DNA of 64,000 bases from Bryoerythrophyllum caledonicum (Eukaryota > Streptophyta > Bryopsida > Pottiales > Pottiaceae). This document shows, one piece after another, positions 24,205-35,459 of this stretch. The notes below the pieces were generated by a model. That model was not told the origin of the DNA and did no database searches. It saw nothing but the letters and a program-made list of their open reading frames with translations. Positions within the stretch are counted from its first letter, which is position 1, and each line of letters opens with the position of its first letter. Position numbers and translations under genes: made by a program. Location: NCBI GenBank assembly GCA_963971425.1, contig OZ020517.1:29220668-29284667 (forward strand), given 5' to 3'.

Positions 24205-24235
24205 GGCTAAGTGCATAATTGCTTAATTGCGTGTT
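24205..24235 (-). repeat. Right terminal inverted repeat (31 bp)
   Basis: Read on the minus strand it begins AACACGCAATTAAGCAATTA, with one difference from the left TIRs (TTAGCC for TTGGCC). ATAG follows at 24236-24239, matching the word before 4900. A GTGCACTTGG word lies just inside. Confidence 0.9.
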
Positions 24236-24239
24236 ATAG

Positions 24240-25106
24240 ATGTATTCCGTTATTATGTTCACATACATAGTTTGAATTGTCCTTGTCATATGGTCACGGA
24301 ATTTCCTCCTCTTAATCAACCAGAATCATTTATTTATATGGTAGATCATTTGGTATCATCTACATACAAGTTGCAAGGTAACAAAACGAACTTAGTGGAA
24401 TTGTGTCCAAGAGTAGATTAGAAATATTTTCATTCCTAAAGAAATTGCATTAACAGTACCTATACCACTTTAACACAAGGCCTCATTGTATGGGGACCCA
24501 CAAAGCCCTTGGGGGAGATGAATGTTGGTTGTCTCTAAGGCAATTAGTGTAGCGAAGCACTTAGTGTAGAAGAGTGTTACCCTTGAGAGGGGGGAGTAGT
24601 TCTATTACACTAGCCTATGTCCCGTGGCCATATGCTTAGTGAAGAGAATGAACAAACACTATATTCACGCCATTCTCCTTCGGAGACCGGAGTTCTTCTT
24701 CTACCACTACAACAATTTTATTTTTTTAGGAGTTTTCAAAAGACACCATAAATTTTTGAAGTACATGTTTATTTTATTTCATTATAATTCTTCTAAAAGA
24801 TTCTACAAAATGTATTACCAAACAAATGACATTTTAAAATGAAAAATCACTATAACCTTAATAATTCTTGGACTACAATATTATTATTTTTGAATATCTC
24901 AAAAAACACTAAGAATTTTTTGGTCAATAATTGTACAATTTATTATGGAACATCATGATTACCTTACCAATTCAAGATGCTCATATACATTTATTTATTT
25001 TTCAAAAGACACTGTTATTTTAAATCATTATAAAATTTTCACACAATTTAAAGGACACTATTAAAACTGTATTGGCTAATAAATGTAGATGTCATACAAT
25101 TTATAA
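24240..25106. other. AT-rich intergenic DNA
   Basis: No gene recognised. The region contains TTTTCAAAAGACACT words (24735, 25001) that also occur at 3350 and 4693, marking it as part of the same old repeat landscape as the transposon's left flank. Confidence 0.4.
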
Positions 25107-25235
25107 TTATGAATCCTATCCATTGTATTTATGAAATTACATCTACATTAACAAGTCTTCATTCTATCAATAACCTCTTTTTCTCGTCCATCTAGTGATT
25201 GGTACATAGACATATTCCATCTTTATGTTCATTTC
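25107..25235 (+). repeat. Empty-site paralogue of the transposon target
   Basis: 25107-25209 aligns with the 100 bp left of the transposon (4801-4899), sharing TCTATCAATAA and TAGTGATKGGTACATAG. 25206-25232 aligns with the right flank (24236 onward: ATAGATGTATTCCG against ATAGACATATTCCA, then TTATGTTCA). Here the two flanks are joined with one ATAG and nothing between. It is a second, older copy of the host repeat that was hit by the transposon. Confidence 0.75.
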
Positions 25236-25939
25236 GGTGGGGTGGCACCCAAATTGGCGCCTTGTGCAATCCCAGGGATAGCTGCTAATTTTGACACCCT
25301 CCCAAGGGCTGAAAAATTGTTATTTTACCATGAAATTTTAGACACAGAATCACCTTTATGTTGAAAACATGTGTACCAAATTTCAGGTCGAGGAGATCAA
25401 TACAAAAAGATATTCAAGATTTACCAACAAAGGATAGCTATAAGAAAAGTTTCACAGCTACCAATTTGACACCCTCCCAAGGATTGAAGAATTTTTTTTC
25501 TCCCATGGAATTTTTGGAGTGGAAGCATATTTATATTAATTGTACACGTGTGAAAAAATTCAAGTCCAAAAGACCCACAAAAAAATGGTATTTGAAATCT
25601 AGCAACCATTATAATTGTGAAAGACAAAGGGGATTTTTTTTAAAGGGGTTTAGACACCTTGGATAATAGTGGGCAGACGTAGGGTAGCTAGGCAATGTGA
25701 GTGGTTGCAAGCTTTGTCCCCTAAGTCTTGTTGTCTCCATTATGAACAAGTCTTTTTTACTTTGACCTCATCATAAGTGATTTCTCTTGCCATATCAAGA
25801 CTATATGAAGTAAAAAAAGGTAAATTAGTGTTAGTAAACATTTTTTGAACAACTGCAAAACATTCCTACTTATAAAGGATGATGGGCCTTATGCTTTTAG
25901 TGTTTAGATTTGGAAGAAGAAAAAATAAAGTGCCCAACA

Positions 25940-26420
25940 GATTTTCAAAAATTAGCTAGTGTATTGTCGTTTTTTGTCGGCCTTCTTGCATTGTAGGGTC
26001 AAAAAAAATAGGCTACATTGTGCATATGCTTCTAAAGTTTTGCATGTGTGTTCCTAAAAAGATATACTCTTAAATAGTGAAGAGCTTCAATTGTGTGTAT
26101 AGTATAGTACAAAATTTTCTCCAAAAGGCTCAAAGTCTGTTGTCTTTATCACTAGGAATGAAAAATTCTTTTGAGACTACAATTATTACAATCATTCAAT
26201 CCACGTAGTCAAATAGAATGAACTATCAAAAAGTGGCAATTTATGTCATATTTCATTGAAAAAACACTCTAGGTCCTTTTGGAGTTAAAAGTGAAAATCA
26301 TTCCACATTTAAGAACACAAGTTTGTAGAAAATTGCATTCAATGGTTGATCTTTAACCTTCCATTTGATTTTAAAAAAAAATACAATGTCACTCTTGCAA
26401 TAAACACTGTAGAATTGTAC
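25940..26420 (-). repeat. Diverged fragment carrying the GACCGC-GGATTGAA motif
   Basis: ATCATTCAATCCACGTAGTCAAA at 26191-26213 is a diverged reverse complement of the motif found at 9044, 15657, 18656 and 61850. Surrounding similarity is weak, so the limits are approximate. Confidence 0.3.
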
Positions 26421-26639
26421 AGTACATGACATAGCTAAAAGCTGACTTCCATCGTAATTGATAATCTTTTGGTAGAATTTTTGTTGAGAGGACTAAATTG
26501 ACATCAAGATTAATACTCTTTTGTTCCACTTGTTTGAGTTTGCCTCCAAGAGTCTTCAAATACTTCATAAAACATCTCCAAATGCAATACACCATAATAC
26601 ACATAATAGATATAATAAATACCTACAATTATCATGTTG

Positions 26640-27245
26640 CATGATAACCTACCTTGTGATATTTTATACTTATAGAATGCAATATTAGTCTAAAACTTTG
26701 ATTGAAGTTTGTCTTTAGAATATTCTTAATTGTTATGTGATTGTTGATTTTAGTCATCACATTGAAAACTTCAATTTTGTTTTGTATAAGTTATGGAGTT
26801 TTTTATACAATCAAGTAGGTAAAAGTTGATAAAACATAATAAATCATGTGTAATGTTTATTTCACACATTCTATGTCAAAGTATAGAGCTATCAACCATA
26901 GTGCATGGATGTACTAAGTCAATTTTATTTATATAGATTCTAAATTTTTTTAAAGTTGTAACTCTCCAAAATCTACACTACAAATATTGTCAACTATAAA
27001 TACTATAATCTATTCCATCAAACATTAGATGTGCCAATTTTTACCAATTTAGTTTATACTGTGGCTTAAATTCAACTTTGGAAGATTAGATTCTAAACTT
27101 AAACATTGTATTTCCATTAAAAGCAACTCAAAGACAAAACTCAATACAAATCTAAAGACCATGGCTATCGTTGACCAAGCACTAAAGAATTGACTATTGG
27201 ATATAGGTTTTGGTTGGTTACGAGGAATTACCGTATTCCATTTCA
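26640..27245 (+). repeat. Dispersed repeat family also at 42790 and 63240
   Basis: The order TTTGATTGAA, GTATAAGTT(A/T)GGA, TATACAATCAAGTAGGTAAAA and CTATTCCATCAA(A/C) is shared with 42840-43030 and 63280-63560. No coding capacity. Probably non-autonomous transposon copies; ends are clear only in the 63004 copy. Confidence 0.5.
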
Positions 27246-27297
27246 AAAGTGGGTCAGGACTACTTACTTTCTTACTTTTGTTCGGCGCTTTTGCAAG

Positions 27298-27505
27298 TAC
27301 CTATTGGTGGCCACCGGCTAAACATGATTGCACTCTTTAAAATTTCATAACTAATTCAAATTTTATTGGAAAAACATGAAATCACTTAGGTTGAAAAACC
27401 GTTATTCTATTGGCTATTACCAGTAAATAAATGCATCATTATTTGTTCTCTCCATAAGTGCACATTGCTTAACTAGTCAATTATGGGAGGGGTCACCTTA
27501 TATCT
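27298..27505 (+). repeat. Dispersed repeat matching 4048-4258
   Basis: The words GTACCTA, GGCTAAACATG, CATAACTAATTCA, ATGAAATCACTT, ATTCTATTGGCTAT and TTCTCTCCA follow in the same order as at 4048-4258. No gene. Confidence 0.6.
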
Positions 27506-27740
27506 AGTACACAACCACTTGGTGGAAGAACGTTATTGTTTCCTTACTCAAAGGGTGATGCCTTGAAGTTTGATGATGGTGTGACCTGTGAAAGGTCTGA
27601 GAAGCCATATTTGGGTTGCAACATGACGTCTTCAGTATATTTGACATACAAAATCTAAGAATTGATGTATAAAATAGTTCCAAAAGTTTGTATTTGTATT
27701 GAGCCCAATCAAATAATTCAAGCTATTACATATTTGGATC

Positions 27741-27965
27741 ATTCAATTGCACCTACTACATGCTTGAGAAATTGAAAAAATGGTCTTGCATTCTACATGT
27801 ACAACGTTGTATTTGAACATGATAAGGTTCAAATATTGAAATGACCTCCAAATGAAAAATATTAGTTGAAGAATCTTCAATCCAAAGGACCTATATGTCT
27901 TGCTAAATCCTGAATACATTTTTTTGTATTCCAAGAGTAAAATACGTGACCGTATGCATGGTCCC
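27741..27965 (+). repeat. Dispersed repeat family of the 39000 hairpin
   Basis: ATTCTACATGTACAACGTTG, TTGTATTTGAACATGATAAGG and the following 120 bp match the right arm of the inverted repeat at 39100-39260 and 56117-56290. Non-coding. Confidence 0.6.
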
Positions 27966-28436
27966 CACCGACCTTTCAAAGTGAAAGATGTTACTTTGGT
28001 AAAAGAAAGAACAAAATAATTTTCAATAACTGCAGCCTTTCATTAGAGTTTTCCTGAAAGTCACCAAAATACACTGGATAGGTACCCCAAATCTTAAGGT
28101 CTCATGTTAGTAACCGGGACCACATGCACATGGTGTCTTGGCTTGGGAAAGGTTTGGGGGAACTATTGGTCAACCCTTTGAGAACTCAAGGTACTATGGG
28201 GGAACTTTAGCTTGCATGGGGTAGGGCCCAAGAACATTAACTGCAAAGCATTTCATTGGTGCAGAAGAAGGCGATATGAAATTTCCTCATGCTCTCATTT
28301 TTTCCGTTTATACATCTCATACCGTCTGGCACCATATTCCTCCTGACTTGCCCCTTCTTCAGGAAAACTCTAATATCTACATAATCCAAGCTTCTACCAC
28401 AAATATAATTATACAAGTAGTGTACATCAAGTGACT

Positions 28437-30547
28437 TCACCTGAGCCTCATGCTATCACACTCGCACAGAGAAGCATACTCGTAACCCAAATGCTGAACT
28501 CTCCTACTCCTTTCTGAGCCTTGAAGCTTATGAAAAGAAGCACTTGAACTGTCATGAACACGTTGGTCTGTTGAGTTCCCTTTCATCCAAGCGTTGAAAG
28601 AAAGGCTGTTACGGCGTCTCCTCCTCTCCTCTCCACTCTTCTCTTCCGCCTGATCTTTGTCACACGTCGAGGAAGAAAACACCTCACGTCTCAAGAATCC
28701 TCTCGGTAAGAAGCTGGTGGTGTCCACAGGCTCACTCTGCAGCTTACGAGGTGACTTGGTAGTTTCATAATGTTTCAGGGGAGGAGCATTACAAGGGGTA
28801 GTGTTACATGGGCGCACTGTCTTTGGAAAGCAGAGACTGGTCAAGATGGAGTGTGCGCTCTGGGGCTTTCGCAAGACCACCTTGATGCCGACTGCGTTTC
28901 TAGTGCGGCCACAGACGAGCCACCTGAGTGATCTCTTGCTTGACGACATGAGGATGCGGAACCTGGAAGCAGGTTTCTTTCGAGGCCAGTCCAAGAGCTG
29001 CAGCTTGGCGAAGATATCACGAGAACGCCGACTGCCACTGGTGCCTCTGTTCCAAGCGTAGTCAAACACGCCCAGAAGCTCTGATGTCACTCGCTCGGCA
29101 ACCACCTTGCTGTCTGTCTGCAGAAGCGATTCAGATTAGATTGGTTTCCGGTCGTTAGGAAGCTATGAGTTGTAAGAAAGAGGATGGTTTTGTATGACGT
29201 CATAGAATTCATGGCCACTTTGAGAAGCTTGAGGTGGTTTGTATGGTACATGTCAGAGATTCTTACATGTGCGCATCGGAAGATGATGGAGCTGCCGAGA
29301 GCAAACGCTTCTGAGAATAGACGTGCCCCACTTTGAGGAGACTTTGCTAATCCTCCCTTCAATCCTTTCTGTACCATCCGGGGACTGCTGCTCCCAACTA
29401 AGTCATTCTCCCCTTGATGCAGTTTGAGAGATCTGCAGCGTCGAGGCTCAAGAAATCAGTGAAAATGCAAGGAATCCATAGTGGTCTACGATGTCAACTG
29501 GTGATATATAATAATGTGATACTAGTCGGATACCCGGTTAGGCGCTCTGTTGCAAAAGACACACAAAACAGAGCTGTAAACATGTGAAGGCTGCCTGTGA
29601 AATTAAGCTGCAAATTTTGTCAGGTGATGAACTATGGACTCGACAGGAAAGAAGGTGTTTCGTGAAAGAAGAAGGATATGAGAATGAATCACGGTTTTCT
29701 ATACCTTGAACCAGCTGCTTGCAGCCCATACTTCTGGAGACGCCGCGGAATGTTGGCAGCTTGGCCAATGTAGACAGGAATGACGTCCTCCCTCTTCACA
29801 TTTTGGCTCTTTGGAGCCATCGACCATGATGGAGCTGTCACTCCTATCTCATAAACGCCTGGCCCAAACTGAGGAGACGGCAGGTTGTGGATGTGGAACT
29901 TCCATGAACCATCCTTCATTCCTGGAACATTAGTTTCTTCTTCAGACGGACCCATCAGAATCTGCATCACACAGAGTTTTCGTCATGGGATGATGAATGG
30001 ACAAGAAGGAAGGTGGACAGGGAGTGATAAACACGATGAAGTCTACCTAAGATAGCACCGCCTGAAGCTAAATGTGTTGTCAACATCAACGAGGAAAGCC
30101 ACTTCGAATAGTAACCCCTACTACGATAGTGGCAATCATACTGAGAAAGTAGCCAAGAAATCCTGAAACGCGAGGTAGTTGCAGACCATACATAGATAGT
30201 GCTCAACATGCTGATTTTTGCACCCAGGTGCGAAAAGTGAGAATAGTCCTTGTAGCTTGAATCATGGCACAGGAAAAACTATACGAATCTTCCCTCTCAA
30301 ATATTGGTGCAGGTAAACTAAGATGGCAACCGGCTTCAGGTCGTTGCAGAATAAGCCAGAATAATTCAAGCCAACTCCGTGGAAGTATTATTCTCCGTAC
30401 CTTCCATCTGGAGAAGAGCTTGTCATGTTTGACAAATCTGCAATCCTCTCGTCTCAAGCGTCCCTTGGCACTGGTCCGCCCACACCTCTGCTGCACTAAC
30501 AACTTGTCGTCGTTCTCGCGGGTGCAACTATTGAACACACGCCCCAT
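28437..30547 (-). CDS. EFFECTOR OF TRANSCRIPTION-like GIY-YIG protein, four coding exons
   Basis: Proposed exons on the minus strand are 30547-30401, 29961-29705, 29432-29267 and 29117-28437; all introns start GT and end AG and the phases (0, 2, 0) agree, giving about 416 residues. Exon 1 ends with REDCRFVKHDKLFSRWK, matching the conserved N-terminal block of plant ET proteins. Exon 2 carries the GIY-YIG signature as GPGVYEIGV and PVYIGQAANIPRRL. Exon 3 has LFSEAFALGSSIIFR, and exon 4 FDYAWNRGTSGSRRSRDI, both typical of the family. ET proteins are plant nuclear regulators linked to gibberellin responses, and a member has been reported to nick DNA. The cysteine-rich C-terminal repeats usual in the family are not visible; CTCAG/GTGAAG at the stop could be a donor to another exon (EEYGARRYEMYKRKK can be read near 28310-28355). 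Start is the first ATG of exon 1. Confidence 0.8.
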
Positions 30548-32316
30548 TCCTCCTCAACTAGGCCAGCTAGCACCCACTGTTAGACTCAACACCACTCTCA
30601 CGACTACAGAATCGATGTCACATTCTCTAGTTCACTCCGAAAAGCCACCAACGTTGATCAGCGAGTCTGAACTTTTAGATCACTAACACTCTAACACGAC
30701 TCAAACTCTCTTCGAGCAGGCACTAGTAATGTCTAGTACTAACCGGGAGGTGGACATTTCTTGTGGTTGTCTACACAAAGGCAGTTGTTTTCTTGTCCAT
30801 GGACACCGAATTATGTGATGAAACCAGTATCACCACAGTATCGCATTGGTATCAACCGAGAAGTAAACCATGGTTTGCTTGTGTTGAGGAGATTATGGAG
30901 TGCGTTGGCCTTAAAAAGGTTAAAGCTCCAGCCTTAGCGGCGCAGCTAAAACGAGGTGTGTGCACGAGCATGTTGGCGCTGGATATTGCCACAGGAGACC
31001 ATAATTCACCGGAAAGAGAGGTTCGAAAGCCTCGCTTTCTTTCTGTTGCATTGATAGTATTAATTTAGCTGCTGCCACGTCCCATGTCATGTGTATGCGT
31101 GCAGACCTTTACAAAGAATGGTTCTCAGAAAGCGCACATAACATTTGAGCCTGGGTCCAAAACGCAGGAGTTCTAGGAAAGGGATAAGAAAAGACAAGAA
31201 CGTGGACTCCATCAAATCACCTCGTCTTCTTGCGTAATTCCTGTGTAATCCAAGAGGCATAATTTGGATATTAATTTAGACGGTGCTTTTTGCAGAATGA
31301 TTCAGCCTGATTATTATGCACACAGACTGCATGCTTGCAGTTGGGAGCGTGTATTCTCTTCTCTGATAGGGCGAGGTCCTTACTACAATTTTAGAGGGGA
31401 TGCAAACACAAGTAGATAGTTTGGTGGAATTGACGAGAGTTGAATAATAGCACAATTCCCTTGCATACAATTTGAAGCTTGCTCACAACATATTCATGTT
31501 GTGGACATGGAGTTGTATTTATACCAGGGTAGTGTAGACCAAACGCTAGTTAGTGTAGGCGTGTTAAGTTAATGAGGGAGATAGGGTGGTTAACTACCAA
31601 GATTACCCTAATCACTACCTAGGTGGTAATTACCCTACCCAGGATTAAACCCTAGGATTGCTATCTCCACAAGAAGTATGATAATACTGTAATTTCTTTA
31701 CCGGACGCGTCTGCACGGCAGATTTTGGTAGTTGTTAAGGAATTAGAAAGTTTCCCAATTTTTGGTTGATATGAAGAAATTGTCAATTGGACAACCTCAA
31801 GTAGTGTAAATAGACCCTAGTTGGTACGCGGAACCCAATTGGTAGGTAGCGAATGCGGTTAGTAACCAAATAGGTAGACACCGGGCAATTCAACCGGCCG
31901 AACGAATTGGCATGTAGAAGGTCAAAGAAGAATCCAATTGAATTTAGTTCTTATGCAAGGATAGTTGAAGCTTCATTTTGAGAGAAAAAAAAAAAACTAG
32001 TAGCATATGTAGACTTGCATCTGATAAGAGAAAACGATAACAGTATAAATAAAAACAAATTAAAAAGAGGTGTTGTAAGAAAGGGGAATAAAGATATTGG
32101 AAGATGAAAGAACTGGAAAGTAAAGGAGATTGAAAACTGAGGAGGAAGCGTCATTGAAGTTGAAATTCGAAATGACCGACGCCGTCGCAGTTAAAACAAG
32201 GACAGCGCCGCCAAAGCATCTGACACTCAACGACCGAACTCCATCTCCGTCGACCTGTTCGTCTCCTCCGTCGTCTCTTCCGTCGCCTTCTTCGTCGTCT
32301 TCCCGGGTGTGAAGTT
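30548..32316. other. Intergenic region between the ET-like and C2H2 genes, one weak frame
   Basis: A frame from ATG 30799 to 31068 (about 89 codons) has balanced composition (SHWYQPRSKPWF, VGLKKVKAPALAAQLKRG) but no family I recognise and no clear splice partners; it may be a small gene, an exon or chance. The rest looks non-coding. 31840-32316 probably includes the promoter and leader of the C2H2 gene. A frame at 32130-32312 (Ser/Pro-rich) might be an alternative first exon. Confidence 0.3.
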
Positions 32317-32584
32317 TTGTTGTGCATGTCTCTAAATGCACAGCTTGCTCAACAAGCTGTGTTGACAGCATCTTCTGGTGTTCCTTGTCTCCAGATCTTC
32401 CTTGCGTCTGTCAATTCAGCTCCTCTGTTGGAGTTCTCGAGGGTGAGCCAGTGTGCGTCTTCACTTGACCGAGTGTGCGTTGGTTGCGGAGTCTTCAGGA
32501 TCGTGTCAGGTGCATACAGTGGACGTCGTTATATCAATCTGTCTTGGTTTGTGGAAAGAGAAATTTCCGATCTCCTTTGTTGAG
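32317..32584 (+). other. Probable 5' non-coding exon of the C2H2 gene
   Basis: A segment of higher GC ends in TTGTTGAG/GTGAGTAAG at 32584, a strong splice-donor match. The frame that would join it to the zinc-finger exon in phase is not evident, so I treat it as leader. Limits at the 5' side are a guess. Confidence 0.35.
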
Positions 32585-32854
32585 GTGAGTAAGCATTGAT
32601 GTGATAGAGAAGTGAAAGAGAGAGTTCCAAGATCAAGAGAAATGAAGTGCGGTGATGGAGTCTCTGTGATACATTAGTGTTTCTTTGATGCATTTCAATT
32701 TTCAGTTCAGAAGAGGCTGATTTGATGGTTTCTTTGCTGTGGTGTGTGGTTCCACGCGATCTTGCTGTTGAGAGTAGGATTGAAATGGAAAAGGAGAGTG
32801 CAGTACATGGTGCAATGAGCTTCGCATGGTTTGCGCAGGCACGGTCAAGTGAAG

Positions 32855-34171
32855 ATGTACTCATGCGAGCTCTGCGGCTACTGTACCTACTCTTGGAACC
32901 ACTTGCAGGAGCACGAGGAGGAGCATCCTTCCTGCGACACCTGCCAGCGACTGTTCCGCAATCACCACAGTCGACGCCAGCATTTTCTTGCTTCCTCTGT
33001 CCACAACTACTGCGGGACCTGCGATCGTGACTTTCAATCACCAGCTGCGTTGCGAGGCCATGAGGAGACGCACCGCCCGAGAGACATCCAATGCCCTCGG
33101 TGCGAGCGATGCTTTTCATCGGCTTCGGCTATGGCGAAACATGTAAGACTCTTGGTGGCTCTATTGCAAGTAGGAACGTCATATTTCTTAATGCAAAGAC
33201 GTCCTTGCAATGTAGTTCGACATTGTGTTATCTGGTAGCGCCATTGATTGGAAGAGTAGTTAGCAACTGAAAATTTGAATCGGAAATACGGTGCTGATTT
33301 TGAAATTGGCTTTCACAGACAGGGTCGGCCTTGAATGCTTGCGTTCACCATTCCTTGGAGCAACTGGAGATGTGTAGTTCACCACAGTATGTTGTATTTA
33401 CATGTATGATTTGGACTAAGTAGATCAGTACGTCTCACTTGACAGCTGATGATGACGGTGTTTGTTGTTCCTCAGGCGGAGTTAGGGAAGTGTTTCGGGC
33501 TTACACAGCAGCAGTGGGTGAAGAAAGTTCGGGATTGGGAAGCGAGATCTGGCAACCCAAACCTGCTGACTGTGCCTCGTCTTGGTTATGTAGACGACGA
33601 TGTGAGGCAAGCCATGCTTCCATGTGGAGTGAGCTATGTTTCAGCGGCTTTGGAGGAAGTGTCTCTTGCTTGATAGTTGCTAGGCATGTCTTCTTAAATT
33701 TTTTGGATGTTTGGGGATCTGATGATGAACTGCGATGTTTGCAGTGCTGGGCCTATACAGGCTACTGCGAGAGCCTACAATGGACGCGCGTACGAATGCT
33801 GCCTTTGCAACAGAGAGCATGGCAGCCTGACCAGCTTGAACCAACATCTCAACTCCGGTGCCCATCTTAGCAAAGACTTCAGATGCAAGAAATGCGGTTT
33901 CACAGCTCGCTGTAAGCTTTCCTGATCCTCTGCATCACGAAATCTGTCTGCTCATGAAACGAGATCAATTTCCATGGCATTGCCGGAGTAGATCGGAAGT
34001 AAGAATTATCTGATGGGATGTCTTGTCTAACAATTGTAACTGGTTGTTGGTCATGGATGTGCAGGGCTATCTGGATTGATTTCTCACATTGAGTCTGAGG
34101 TATGTGGCATCATGTCCCGTTCACAAGTCCAATCCCTGGCTACACCTCTTGTTCTGCGGCTTGGAAATTAA
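32855..34171 (+). CDS. Multi-exon C2H2 zinc-finger protein of fungal-like type
   Basis: Proposed exons: 32839-33142 (first ATG 32855), 33319-about 33390, 33476-33628, 33761-33911, and 34065 to the TAA at 34169-34171, about 256 residues. Most junctions have good GT/AG sites and matching phase; the donor near 33390 is weak. Six fingers share a C-x2-C-x12-H core: CELC...HEEEH, CDTC...H, CGTC...HEETH, CPRC...AMAKH, CCLC...HLNSGAH and CKKC...HIESEVC. The last two, with SLNQHLNS and SGLISHIES before a CGIM-like tail, follow a pattern I know best from fungal C2H2 proteins. An alternative splices 34099 to 34461-34613. Role: probable nucleic-acid binding; targets unknown. Confidence 0.7.
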
Positions 34172-34648
34172 TCGCATGTTGCCGGATGATACATGCTTTG
34201 GTACCGTTGTACATACGCGGAAGGGATCGGGCATGGACGGGGTCCTTCTTTTTCAAAGATGTTGATGGTCTTTTGCTTCCACAATTTCGACACCTCCCAG
34301 GAGCATCCCACATAAATTGTACGTTGCGGTTCCTTGCTTTTCCACTAGTAGACCCTTTTTCTCTGGAACTAGCATGTAGCTAAAGATTCAACACTCGGGG
34401 GGTCAGTTGTCATTGTCATGCAGCTTTAATCCATTTTGAGCTTCAGAGGGTGGGTTGCAGCTACGTACTGTATTGGAGCTGTCCAATATTCGTTCGGATC
34501 ACAGTTGTAGCTGTGTGATGGGAACGAGTAGCGTTCCTTTCCAGAATGCCGTGATCTCATCTAGCGATGAGAAAACTGATAACACTTTGTCTCTGGAAAG
34601 ATTTTACCAGTAGTAGTAAGAACTCCGGCCTTTAAGAAGGTCGCCGTG

Positions 34649-34654
34649 AATAAA
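34649..34654 (+). terminator. AATAAA polyadenylation signal candidate
   Basis: AATAAA lies about 480 bp after the 34171 stop and 35 bp after the alternative stop at 34613, in an otherwise gene-free stretch. It fits the end of the C2H2 transcript, and better if the alternative last exon is used. Confidence 0.35.
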
Positions 34655-34659
34655 GTGTC

Positions 34660-35459
34660 TGTTCATTCCCTTCACTATATCGATGTCCAGAAGGCAAGGA
34701 TAAGTAGTTGGGAACTACTGCCCCCTTTCGAGGGTAGTCACTATGGATATAGCAAGTAACTAAGGGAAAGGAAAAGTATTTCCTTTGTTAGCTAGGTTTG
34801 ATAGATGGATAAAAATAAGACTTCATTTAGTAATTGCAAATAAATAGATGTAGTGGGTTTTTTGTTTTTTTAAAATAAAAATTTGTAAAATAACATGTGT
34901 GCAGTGTAACAAACTAGATTGGAAATAAGAAAGATCATTGTCTAAGTTTTGCATGGCAAATTGTAGCACTGAATTCAATAATTTGGAAAAGATAAACTTG
35001 ATGTTGATGAGAGAGTTAGGAACCATTTAGGGGAGGTGTAACAATTGTAAAGTTCTCTGCATCATGTCTCCAACTTGGGCCGAGAGTTGGTCTTCGAATA
35101 ACTCTTTGGGTTGTCCAAGAAGCCATCGGTTGTGCCCCCAATGTGTTGCCCCCTCCTTTGGTGCTATCGGATTGGTGAATAGGCCCTAGAGTTGGTCGTG
35201 ATTGGGTCCTTCATATATTGTTTCAAAGTTGCGAATTGGTCCTTCAGCTTCAGCCCGCCCTACCCAAAGAAATTGGCCCAATACTCGTGCTTGACCTTTA
35301 ATGAGATCTCCAATGAATTCTACTTAAGCTCTGTTAGTTGCAGAAGGCTCGGGTCTCTCCGGCATGTGGGGGGGGTGAAGGAGGATAGATCAAAGGTCAT
35401 GGATAGAGAAGGGCTTTGCCTGGACAACCGAAGTTCGGAGGACCATTAAGTTTGGGTCA
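34660..35459. other. Intergenic, nothing recognised
   Basis: No frame or RNA gene stands out. The text is of mixed composition and not obviously repeated elsewhere in the window. Confidence 0.4.

Larger units (their letters stand above)
4900..24235. mobile_element. Two-gene TIR DNA transposon (candidate new type), left part tandemly duplicated
   Basis: The outer boundaries are 31-bp inverted repeats (4900-4930 and 24205-24235) that begin AACACG and end near CACTTRGCC, followed inside by further GTGCACTT words. The 4-bp word ATAG flanks both ends (4896-4899 and 24236-24239). A related locus at 25107-25235 has the same flanks joined at one ATAG and no insertion, which supports transposition with a 4-bp duplication. 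Gene A points left and gene B points right from a central region. The left part is present twice: 4900-11267 and 11513-about 17940 run in parallel with a constant offset near 6612, rising by 60 because of extra telobox units. The second left TIR at 11513 is not preceded by ATAG. Assignment to a named superfamily is not possible from the sequence alone. Confidence 0.75.

Noticed and set aside
30264..30686. 140-codon plus-strand frame
   Set aside because: Antisense to exon 1 of the ET-like gene and its first intron; no domain.
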